Shown here piece by piece: positions 38,863 through 49,626 of a DNA stretch of 64,000 nt. A program made the translations under genes and the position numbers. Positions within the stretch are counted from its first letter, which is position 1, and each line of letters opens with the position of its first letter. The notes under the pieces are model-generated. The model was given only the letters and a program-made list of their open reading frames with translations, was not told the origin of the DNA and did no database searches. The DNA is from Chaetorhynchus papuensis (Eukaryota; Chordata; Aves; Passeriformes; Rhipiduridae). Location of the stretch: NCBI GenBank assembly GCA_013396525.1, contig VWYX01001129.1, positions 62,001 to 126,000 on the forward strand. Direction: 5' to 3'.

Positions 38863-39454
38863 AGACACCTTAGTGTTAATCTGAAGACATAATTGTGCAT
38901 ATTTTAGATCACATGCATCCTTTATTTTGGTGGAAACCTGACCATTTATGCTGTAGATGCTGAAAGGGCTTCAGCAGTGAATTTCTTCAGCTCTCTAGCA
39001 TTTTGTGAGAACTCTGTCTTTCCCGTGCAAGATAACTAAAACAAAGTTACTAGTTTGTAAATATCTGCACCTGCAACTTGTTTTTGCCGGATTGTTATGG
39101 CTTCAACTAGAAAAACACTTAGGAACAGACGTCTTAGAGTTGGGCCAATCCCCTCGAGGGGTGGATGGCCGGAGAACTAATTACTTTTTGCCATTTAATT
39201 CACTTTTTGCAAACTAACATATAAAAGCTTCGGGAAAAAGCCATTAAACGGGCTCCTGCTCATTTCTACCTAACCCTTGACTTTGTGTGGTTTTTCTACG
39301 CATCCGCATTACAACAGCAGTATTTATGTAAATAAAGACTCATATCTAGACACCTTAGTGTTAATCTGAAGACATAATTGTGCATATTTTAGATCATATG
39401 CATCATTTCTTTTGGTGGGAACCTGACCATTTATGTAAATAAAGACTCATATCT
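38863..39454. repeat. 107-bp tandem duplication, left copy interrupted by an LTR-like insertion
   Basis: The unit starting AGACACCTTAGTGTTAATC occupies 39348-39454 intact. The first 88 bp of the same unit are at 38863-38950, and its last 19 bp (TAAATAAAGACTCATATCT) are at 39329-39347. Between them sits foreign DNA. The two copies differ at four positions in the 88-bp part, about 4.5 percent. The order of events is therefore duplication, then insertion into the left copy, or insertion before a partial duplication. Confidence 0.9.
38951..39321 (+). mobile_element. Solo-LTR-like insertion (endogenous retrovirus type), about 371 bp
   Basis: Defined exactly by comparison with the intact 107-bp unit. 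The 7-bp ATTTATG is present on both sides (38944-38950 and 39322-39328), consistent with a target-site duplication, though 4-6 bp is more usual for retroviral integration. Inside are a TATA-like ATATAAAAGC near 39220, an ATTAAACGGGCTCC block about 20 bp further that resembles the poly(A)-signal region of avian LTRs, and a U5-like T-rich end reaching CATTACAACAGCA. It begins CTGTAGATG rather than a clean TG. No internal retroviral genes are present. The family is not assigned and the exact termini are uncertain. Confidence 0.55.
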
Positions 39455-40723
39455 AAGCTGCAGGATCAGGACTTGAGGGTCTAGCTCGTTCCATTCACTT
39501 GAGGAGGATAATGGTGCATTCCTGCACTGGCACAGGCTGGACTTCACCAGTTCTCCCACAGTCCTCTTGTGGCAGGTCAGAATTTTTTGGGTTTCTTTTA
39601 CCTTTGATTTGAACTTAAGACAAGCACCTGCCTGAAAGACAAATGCATGTATGTCACAGGACTATCAGAGTGTCTTCCTGGAGTGATTTAAGTGACATGA
39701 CAGCAATTTGGTGTATGCTCCTAAGGCAATGATCAAAAAAATAGTAGCCACATTTCTTCATGTGTCTGGTGTAGATTTGAGGCTTTAAGAGACTGTGGAA
39801 GTTTTTGCATGGTGTCATTAAGAAAATAAGGGAGAACTTGAAAGTAAAATCTCAAATCACCTCACTTGTGCCTATGTATCAACATCATTAAAACATAGAA
39901 TCAAGGCATCATAACAGTCTGTAAGAGATTTGTTTCCCACTATTTCATAAAGTTTGATGCCTTAGAAAATTAATAACAACTGTGGATCTTTTAAACATGC
40001 AATAAATGGAAACAATTTTCAGAAAGTGTTCAGACTGTAATGTGGATCCTGTAACCTTATTACCAGAAAATGTTACTACAGAGGAGTTGCTAAGGGAAGA
40101 GGAGCAGTTGTGAGCTTATGTATAATTTTTCTACATTACTGTTGATTAAATAAAATAAGGCAATATTATTTCCACTGGTAAACCACAGAGAAAAAGCAGG
40201 GATAGGCTTTGCTTGGATTTTTGCTTGTTTCCTTGTTCACCCACCCACAGCCCTGGCTGCAGCTTTCCAGAGACAAATGCATTGCCTGGTACTAAGTATA
40301 TACAGAGAAAACACGCAAGCTGACAGGAACAGTGATGGTGTTACTATTTCAGGAATAATCCTTAAATTGTATATTTGTATTCTGTTGAATGATTTCTTTT
40401 TCTTTTAAGCTATATCATAGTGCCTTTTCCTTCTACTCATGTTTTATAGATGAGGTGGTACAGTTATCTCCCAGTAGAAACAGGAATTGGTAGGATGACA
40501 TTCCAAGCAAAGGAGTAAAGCATAGATGGATGGAACCAAGCTTCTTTCCTGGTAATTTTGAATATTCTGGTGAAACTGAAAGACATTTGGCCAGGCATAA
40601 GCAACATGGAGTCACTCTTCCATCTTCCAATCTTCCAGCAGAACGACAATGGGCAACAGTCACAAGCTGCAACAGGAAGTTTTGCCCAGCTGTAAAGAAA
40701 TTACTTTACCCATGAAGACAGTT

Positions 40724-40840
40724 GAGCACTCTAACGGGCTGACCATGTTGTAGAATCTCCAGCCTTGGAAGTATTCAGAGCTTGACTGCACAAGGTAAAT
40801 TATTCCCTTATGATCTAAATTAATCTGTGATTCTGTGAAT
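40724..40840 (+). mobile_element. CR1 LINE fragment, short 3' end
   Basis: Sense-orientation CR1 terminus: GTTGTAGAATCTCCAGCC, TTGGAAGTATTCAGAGC, CTTGACTGCACAAGG and the terminal CTGTGATTCTGTGAA. Strongly 5'-truncated. The minus-strand ORF of 186 codons reads through it in antisense. Confidence 0.85.
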
Positions 40841-43800
40841 TCAAAAATATTTACAACATGGTGCCCAATGTTTTGATGTAGCAAGTAGTGTGCCTCTTTC
40901 CCAAATGAAATGCTCAGTTCTTCCAAGATCATTCCTCCTGCCATTATGTCCCAAGTGTCTAGGTGGCTACCTGCAGCTGACTTGGAGGCTGCCCAGCCAT
41001 GGTTGAAACCGTCATCTAGGTCCTGCAGGTCTGTAAGACCCCAGTGCTCACTATTCCAGTGCTGTTGCCTTTGTATAACCTTGATGGAACAAGGACAAGC
41101 TCTGCAAGTGTTACAGATCTTATAGATGCTGCTAATGATCTGCAACTTTATGAGCAAAACTGAAAAGTGAAATAGAAATATTTTTGTAGCATGGCAAGAG
41201 ATGCATAAATAAAAAAGCATGCCTAGGAAAAGTCAAGATTAATTTCTCATACCTATAATTTTGTATTTCTACTCTGCTGCTAGCAAACCACAGAAAAAAA
41301 ATTAGATAATATTATTCCTAATGGGAAAACAGAGAAAAACATAACAGTAAATCAAGTAATATTTTGTGTAATGACTTATCCAAGAGCTATGGAGTGAAGC
41401 ATCCTTGCAGAACACAGAGAAAACAAATATTATTCTTGTTCTCATAGTTTACATTTAGTAGTTGATCCTCCTAAGTCACCTTCCCAAATGATGCAAACAG
41501 GCCCCTTGAGATGTCCCTGCATAAATTTAATGATGTTCTTATAAAAATCTCTAGCCACCTGCAGCATATATAGATTTGCCAAGGCTTGGGGGAAAAGTTT
41601 TATTTGCAGAGAAGGGTTATTTGCAAGGATTCAGCAACAAAACCATCTGTCTGTATCTTCTCCACAGGCTGAAACTCTATTTTTGTCTAGTGTATCTAGT
41701 GAAGGGATGCAACAGATAAGCTGTTTTCTCATCTATAAGCCACATTTTTTCAGCAGTACCTTTAGATCACCACTCTGCAACTACAGAAACAGTTTGACCA
41801 ATTGGAATGCACACTGGATTTTTATCTCTTAAGTAATCATTTTTTCTTATGAAAATAGCTTGAAAACCAACAGAATGTGAAGTTAGTTCAGATTCAAGTT
41901 GCCTTCCACTTGAAACAATCCTTTGATCACGACTGGAAAAATGCAGCGTATCCATGTCTAGTGCCAGGTGTAGAAAGGACATAACATTTCAAAATCCTTC
42001 ATGACACATTCTTCAACTTGATATTTGAATATTTATATACCATTTCCCTCTCTCATTCAGGAAGCCAAGATGATCGGTGCAGGAGAAGGCAAAGGAGATG
42101 CTATCATTTCACCAAGGACAAAAGATTATTTTCGAAAAGGCATTTCATATTGTTAAAAACTACAAACAAGGGAAATTGTCACAGAGTCTGGGTTAAATTC
42201 AAGACAGAAAGGAGGAGTAGCACATCAAGAGCCCTATGTGATTTGTATCTATATGTTCTGCACTTCAACTACATTTAGGTTTTCATCTTTCATTTTCAGG
42301 AGTATTGAGCAGCTAAGACAGAGGAAGCAGTTCATTTTTCACAAAGTATGCTTTAGGTTGCAGCAAACTCAAGAGGATTTGAGTAAATATGGCTTACACT
42401 CAGTTCAGCATTTGTTCTTAACTGAGAACTAATTACACTTTTTTGGCAACATTAAGTATGTTATGCTAGAATGCAATGTTGTAGCAAGGGGTGAGTTCTG
42501 TAACAAGTTCCATAACAGCAGAATGATAGGAAGCACAAATTTTTGAGCCTAAAAATCTAACAAGGGTTTCTCATAGTTCTCTGTCAGTAAAACTATGTTT
42601 TTTCCTCAGCGTATCTCCAAAACACGGCGGTTTCACTGCTTTCTGAAGGCTAGAGGATTATGTACGCATGTATGGGGTCATGGACAATACATACAAGCAG
42701 GTATTTATGCTGTTGAAAGAACAGACTTGCTTTTAGTAGCATCTTTTCAGCTTTTAATCACACCTATGTGTCCATGGTAAAAGTCAAGTAATTTTTATTC
42801 AAAATGTACTCAACAGTACATTTGTTTCAAAAGGGTTAAGAAGCCATGATTAAATGTCAACCTATTAAGAGAGTCATAAGAAAAATGGCTCCATTTCTCA
42901 AATTGCTACATTAATGAAAACTTCACAATATGAAAAGGGTTTAATATTGAAGAATTGCACGTGCCGAAGTGCGCTGATAGAATTTATCTTTTTTAAGTGA
43001 CAACAACTGTGAATTTGTTCCCACAAAGGAAATCTTTAACTGGTGACAGCTAATTGAGAAAGGCAGAACACAGTATGAAATTTATTTCCACTTTCCTCCT
43101 CTGCAGAGAAGCAAAGCCAAGAGTCTGGCATTATTTCTTCCCGAAGACATCTTCAATAGCCTGTTTTACATTGATTCATTGCTATTCAATGCACTTTCTT
43201 TCTATTTATTCCAGTTTCACTGTAGCTTTAGGTAGACAGTAAATCAGCCTCACTCATTGTACACATTTAATTGCCTATCTGTGAAACAGGACTAGAAACC
43301 TGACAGATGGTACTCATCAACAAAGTATACTGTAGGGTGTGAGGAGGACTGGATTTAGGTAAGGATGGGAATGGTAGTAACTAGAATGGGACAAACTTTG
43401 TTTAACACAAGGCTTAGTATTTATTTGTGAGATTGACCAAAGGAAAAAAAGATCCTCAATATTTTGTAAAATAAAAGGGTGTCTGAACAAAATATTTTGT
43501 ATTCAGTTTGAACTGTTCTTAGAGATAAATGTCATCTTGTACCACCACACCTAAATATGCTTTTAAAATTTAAAAAAAAAAAAGGTTTTAACAGTATGCT
43601 CTTCCAGTCTCAAATCAAGTAACCTGGGGATAATGCATTTCAAAAAATTCATAGCAGCATTTTGATACATCTGTATGTTCAGCTTTTTGCCCCTAAATTT
43701 TGTGCAAGCAAAACATAACCAATTTTAATAACTTGTTTCCCCTTGTAGACATGCCTGGTAATACAAGTAAGCTGAATATATGCTGGCTCCAGCCAAAGGA

Positions 43801-44224
43801 TAGACACTGACACTGACAATGGTAAAGACTATTTCTCCTTCTCAGTTTAAAAAATACCTGTTTTGGTTTGTTTCCTGCCATGTTAGTGAATTAAAGTGGT
43901 TCATAAAGTGGTCTGAGGTAGCAAAAAGAGAGGAGGGGGGCTGTAGCACTGGGAATGGGGGGTGGAGTGGTAAGGAACAAGGAAGGCGTCCCTCCCTGAG
44001 CAGCAGTGAGACCCTTCCTGTGCTCACCAAGCTGTAGCCCCTACCACTGCCCCACCTGAGCCCCACCAAGAGGCACTTGAGCCCTGCTATGCATGGTGTT
44101 CATGAAGAAAATGCATGGTGTGGAGGAATTATGCAACTGAGATCCACAGTTTCCAGCTTATAGGCGGTATGGAGACTGCCAAGATAGGCTCTACCTAACA
44201 TTCAATTTCTGCTTGACCTTAAGA

Positions 44225-44290
44225 GGGATGCAAATCCACAACCCCACTTTACAAGGGGACACCTAACCATCGAGCCTGTGGCAGCCTTTA
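44225..44290 (-). repeat. tRNA-like segment, possible old SINE head
   Basis: On the minus strand an A-box-like GGCTCGATGGTTAGG is followed about 39 nt later by a B-box-like GGATTTGCATCC, with CCCCTTGTAAAGTGGGG between them that can fold as an anticodon-type stem. It is too degenerate for a functional tRNA: the acceptor stem is not evident. A tRNA-derived SINE remnant is the likeliest meaning, but chance is possible. Confidence 0.3.
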
Positions 44291-47200
44291 GGCTACAGTG
44301 CTGTGCTGTGAACCCCAGAGATTGGGACAGGGGGCAGTGAAGGGTGACATGCAATGCACAACTCCCAAACCTACGGCAGCTGAACAAGGATCTGACCATC
44401 CAGGCTCACTGTGCTCTGCCCCTACTTCATTGCTCTGCCTCCACTTTGTACTCAACATGTGGCTGGGCAGAGTCATGAACTGCGTTGATTTTTGCTGGAA
44501 CAAAGCCCTGCACAATTAACAAAAGGGCATACTTTAGGTCAGAGAAAATGTCCCGAAGACTCCACCTTTATCTCTTTTTCCCTCTGCCAACACTGGCAAT
44601 TATAACCAGCTCTGCACTCCCAGTGCTCCCAGGTTGCCAGTGCTGTCTGCTGTCCTTTCTTCAGACCCCAGCCTCTGTGTAAACAGAGCTTCCAGCTGTG
44701 ACTTCACACTCAGGCTTCCAGTTCCAGCAGCCCCGGCACGACTGACTCTAGCTTTCACCAGCAGCCTGTGCAGCTCATCAGCAGTGGCATTCCTCAGCCC
44801 CTGTGGGATCCCAGCTTGCAGGTGTGGGTGCCACTGAATGACTTCTGAAAAAGTAGAGATTCATGCAACCACACCATCCCTTCCCTCAGCTTTTTAAAAA
44901 TAGTGGCCTAATGCTTACAAGACATCATGCATTTTCTATTCCTGTGCAAGGAATCCTTATAGGAGGTGACTGTGGAGTCTGTCTGGCCCCAGTTGCTTCC
45001 ATCCAGGGTAACGCAGCACTGCTCCTGTCAGAAGGCCAAAACATGTAATCTAAAAACAGCTTCTGCAGTTGAACTAACCCACACTGAAAGGGGATTTTGC
45101 ACAACAGTTATAGAAGAACCACCTCGTCAGACTTACTTTTTAAATTCTTTTGCTGGTGGCAGACACATCAAACCCTCCACCCTACAGACGCACAAGAGCA
45201 CCACAGTGCTCCCCTCCAGCATGATACAGGAGATGTGCTGCTGTTACTTAACACTGCTGCTATGTACATTTAAGCCTCTGTTTCAGACCAAGAAAACTAA
45301 TGTAAAGTTTCTAAGAGAATTTAATCCATGAGATTTGTGGCTTTTTTCAGCACAAAACACTTAGCTCTGATAACAACACAGCAGTACCTAAATTGTGAAA
45401 GGTTAACAGAATTCATTAGACTTGTAGGTTTTTGGAAACAGATTTAATAGCAAGCACCAACAGCGTGTTTGGATTGCTAGTAGCACATCAGTTGGTGTAC
45501 AACTTGCCACAGTGTCAAGTACCAAAATCTGAAGTACCAGAATTTGCACCTGAAGCTCACCTGCTCTGGTCATGCCTCCCCTGTCAGTTCGACAGTGGCA
45601 CCACCTGAGTAAGAGCTGGGAAACTCCTGTATAGAAAGGGGCTTCAGAAAGAGCTGTGCAACATGAAGCTTCATGCAATCTCAAACATGCAGGCATGATG
45701 CTCACACGTAACAAAGTGAGGCAGCCACCTTTTTTACCTTTTGCATTTTGATCCTGTTGTATGACTGCTTGAGCTTTGACTTGATTTTCCTATACAGAAA
45801 TTAGACATTCCATTTTGTAAGTTTGATATACACCTCTCACATATAATTTTCTTTTCTCCTTGAGCAAAAAGAGGTAGCTTAAAAGCCAAGTTCCCCGTGC
45901 TGGTAGGCTACAGAAAAATCACATTATGTACTGGAGGTCCCTCTGACAAGCTCCAATCTTGCTATCTTGTCATCACTCTGCAGGAACCAAGCTACAATTA
46001 ACACATCTGTGGTGAGACAGATTACTGGGGTTCACATATCCCTAAAGAGCAGCTTTTGAAGATACGAAAGCTATATTCCTTTTGAAAACTTGTCCTATTC
46101 ATAAGTTCTGCAGTGCAAAATGTGCTCAGTCTTCTCTTTACCCCAGCAGATGTGCTACTCTGAGAAGGCAAGAGAGCTCTGCAGAAATAAAATAGTTGAT
46201 ACTGAAAGGGCAGAATACAACCAACATTTGCATGTGAGCAAGAGTGCAACTGCATGAAGTTTTCATAGCAGCAAAAACTGGCTGAAGAAGGCTGGGAACA
46301 GACATTACATTAATTCTGTAAGAACAAAGCAGTCTGAGCGAGACAGTTTGTTCCCTACCAAATGTAATGTTTCTATATGGTAGCCAAAACCACCTGAGCT
46401 AAATTTGGTGCACCATATGCTTGGCAATGAGACATGAAATATTCTTCACATAGAAGTACCAGAAAACTGAACTGCAGGTTCCCACAAATGCCCCATAATT
46501 ACTTCTTCAAAACAGTTGCTTGAATGCTTTTTCCTTAAGCTGACAGCTGAACAGGAAAGGGAGATAACCATAAAGGGACATAGACCAAACCATGTTTCAA
46601 GTGCAAAGAAAATACCATTCTTCTTCCAATTAGAAACTAGTAAGAAACAGGCAAGATAACTGATGAGTAAAATGTCCCTTGAAACTGGAAGAAAGGAAAT
46701 AAGGAATTCTAGAAAAGATGTAACAGTGAGAATAGTCTTGTTCCAGACATCAACCCTAAAGACACCATTACCTTCAAACACATACTCACTGGAACACTGT
46801 AGGCACACACGTGTGCTGTGGTCAGTATCCTACACAGGACAAGATGCATTGGAGAGTTTGATCAGGGACAGGCTCTCCCACCAGAGCAAAAAGGAAAAAT
46901 CCATGCTCCTGGCCCTTGTGAGTTTTGGGCAATTAACATACTCCATGTCTGAAGACACAGTGAAAGCTAAACATTCAGACCTCAAATAATTTGGATTGAT
47001 GATGGTATAAATTTTTACACAATCCTGTACCATTGGCAATACCTTTATAATGCTGGTTTGACACTGCCCAGCAGGTGGGGCACGTGACCAGCAGAAGAAT
47101 CTGTGCTAACAAATTGCATTGCATCTCATTTTCCTGGGGTGAACACAGTTTGCCAGAGAACTACCCTGCTCCCGAGAAGCCTTCTGGGCCACAAGTTCAC

Positions 47201-48795
47201 CTGCCTGCAGGGAAATGGATCCCTACACCAACTCTGCTGTGGGACATCTGCTTCCCCACTGTGGATAATATATTCTGAGGAAGAGATCTTGGCTCCACAG
47301 AAACAGGGAACAGCTTTGCAATCATCACATTTGTGGATAGGATTTTGTCCTAAAGGTATGGCTGGGCAACTGAACATGATAAGCATCAAACATCCCAAAG
47401 TACATGCCTGCTGAAGGGTGTAAGCAACAGAACAATGTACCATAGAGTGAGACAGGGCACTGTCATGGAACAGTCACATCACAAGACTTTTCATGAAGGC
47501 AGACAAAAGATACCAAAATACATATCAAGGTGATCAAGGGGGAATGGTTAAACTGTTGTCTGGTGCTGGTTGTGGTGCGATTTTAATCAGCTTCAATCCA
47601 TAAGTAAAATTCATTTTAAAGGAAATTGCAGCATCTTCAATATCAACAGTATCTGTACCAAATGCATTCCACAGCTGTTTTCTGAGTGTTATCTTAAATA
47701 TTACATTAGGATGAACAGTACTCAAACAATAAGGTATTTCTGTTACAATGTTCTATAAAACAAAGTATTTTGTGCAAAGCAAAGAAAACTTAACGTGGTA
47801 CATAACTCAGGTGCATTAGTTTCAGAGTGCAGCTCCGTACCCCGCTGTATTAGAGGACAAACGACAAGCCACACATCCCAAGACTAACGATTTTAAATTT
47901 TCATACAATGCACATAGTGTTATCTTCCACTACGGTACAGTGTTATGTACTTCAGAAATGAATGGAGCATAATCTTGAAATACACTGTGGCAAACTGTAC
48001 TGGAGATACTGTGTTACAGGTCAGAGAAGTTGAAGGAATCTTGCTATGAAATAACAAAGCTGATCATCTTCTTGGTAAGACATTTACCAGACTGGCAGAA
48101 AAGTTCTTGAAAAGAAAAATACATTGTAAACCTGGTACTGACTTCCACCCTTCAAATAAATGTACCGTCTTTAGGGATGGGCATAAAGTTAAAGATTTTG
48201 TGGTTGTTTTTTGAAGCAAGGCAACCATAATGCATTTTTAAATATCAATTCTGATTATCTGCTGCCCCATCTCCCAATCCTATCATGTTTCACTACAGGA
48301 TTATTTATCAGTGTGAAAATTCTTACCTACACAGATGTGAACAGTCACAGTATCGAGGTTACAATCCACCCCTACCACCTTGCAGTTCGTGTCACTCTCG
48401 TGTCATCTGTATAGATGAAGCATCCTGAGTTGCTGTAAGTAAACATGACCTGATCTAGCCCACATTTGGATCAGACTAGGCCTCCACAGGGAAAAAGGAT
48501 TGTTGTTAACAGGATGAGCAAACATTCACAGAAGTCCTACTAGTGGCTCCAATTAGTACATCCAGTTGCATGTCCTTGCTACCTGTTAATATGAAGCAGT
48601 TTCTCATACAGCAGATGCCATGGGCTGCTGCAAGAGACTTATGCCAGAAGATCATCACTCTACAAATTCCCTGACTAACAGCATCTGGAGAGGTGCAGGT
48701 GTTTAAGCTAAACCAGAATAGAGTAGAAGAGGAATTACGTATGAGCCATTGCTGTTCCAGCACCAGAAAGAGGCCTTCTTGCTGTTCACCTTCTT

Positions 48796-48801
48796 TTTAT
48801 T
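48796..48801 (-). terminator. NDUFAF4: Candidate NDUFAF4 poly(A) signal
   Basis: The plus strand TTTATT reads AATAAA on the gene strand. It is the first canonical signal I found downstream of the NDUFAF4 stop codon, giving a 3'UTR of about 530 nt. Alternative weaker or more distal signals are possible. Confidence 0.45.
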
Positions 48802-49311
48802 TTATGTTTGACACAGCTGAATTTCCCAAATACTCTTGCGGTTAACCTTCTTTACAAAATATAAATACTACTCCGTTCTTATACCAAAGAAATACAGCTG
48901 TTTGTTATACACACCTTGACAGCAAGTCCTTGAAATAACAGTGCAACATGAAATTACAGAGCCAACACCAGGAGAGCACCTGTTTAGCTGCAGGCCAGGA
49001 AGTCTCTGCTGAGAAAGGCAATCTGTTAAGGTAAAATGCTGTAACTGAACTCATAACATCTGAATGGGACAATCAGAACTGTGACATGCTCTCATACCAC
49101 ACATTAGTCGTATTCTGGTTTACAAACTGTAATTGCTGCATTTCACAGAAGCCATCCAATATAGAATGGAATTGCTGGAATACATCTCAATGGCATACGG
49201 AAGCAGCCTTGCTGGATGACATGTTATCAACTCTGAATTTTCAGACATGGAATATACTTGAGAGTAAAATGAAGACACGAGTGAGATCACACAAGGTTTT
49301 GGCAAGTATTT
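48802..49311 (-). other. NDUFAF4: NDUFAF4 3'UTR (inferred)
   Basis: The stretch between the NDUFAF4 stop codon and the first AATAAA on the gene strand. It holds no recognisable repeat; overlapping short ORFs are not coding-like. The extent depends entirely on which poly(A) site is used. Confidence 0.4.
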
Positions 49312-49626
49312 TTATGTTAACTGTTTTGGTTTTTGGCTTTTTATGGCTTTTTTGGTTTCTTTAGGAAATTCCTGCACAGTGAAAGGAATGAAGAATTCCA
49401 GAAGACAGTTGACCTCCTTCAGTTCCAGACTGTATTCTGCTGCTATTTTCTCTGCAGTCCATATTTGAGGTTGAAGTTTATGATTATTAAGAAGTGTCAG
49501 AGCCTCCACAATGGAAATTTTGCCTTTGGGAACTTGCTTAACATCTAGAGCTTCCAGGTGGCCTAATTTTGTAAGTCTCTTTTCCTGCTGTTTACTCGGA
49601 AGATGTTCACCACCTCCATCTTTTAC
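49312..49626 (-). CDS. NDUFAF4: NDUFAF4 coding exon 3 (residues 76-179 and stop)
   Basis: The acceptor is CAATTAG at 49633-49627. The reading frame is open from GTA at 49626 to the stop at 49314-49312, giving 104 residues. It includes the least conserved linker and then the strongly conserved VPKGKISIVEALTLLNNHKL segment and the WTAEKI motif. The tail ends in a Lys-rich KKAIKSQKPKQLT. Confidence 0.94.
   Translation of the reverse strand, partial: VKDGGGEHLPSKQQEKRLTKLGHLEALDVKQVPKGKISIVEALTLLNNHKLQPQIWTAEKIAAEYSLELKEVNCLLEFFIPFTVQEFPKETKKAIKSQKPKQLT

Larger units (their letters stand above)
39455..48780. other. Intergenic DNA between the duplication and NDUFAF4, no gene recognised
   Basis: Contains one short CR1 fragment (40724-40840), a poly(A) run at about 43569-43583, a GC-richer patch near 43.9-44.8 kb and a tRNA-like minus-strand segment near 44.25 kb. 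The longest ORF is 186 codons on the minus strand (40660-41220). It runs partly through CR1 sequence and has no recognisable domain. No splice-compatible chain of exons was seen. Confidence 0.55.

Noticed and set aside
39005..39217. 70-codon ORF inside the LTR-like insertion
   Set aside because: Too short and in a non-coding LTR-like segment; no retroviral protein similarity.
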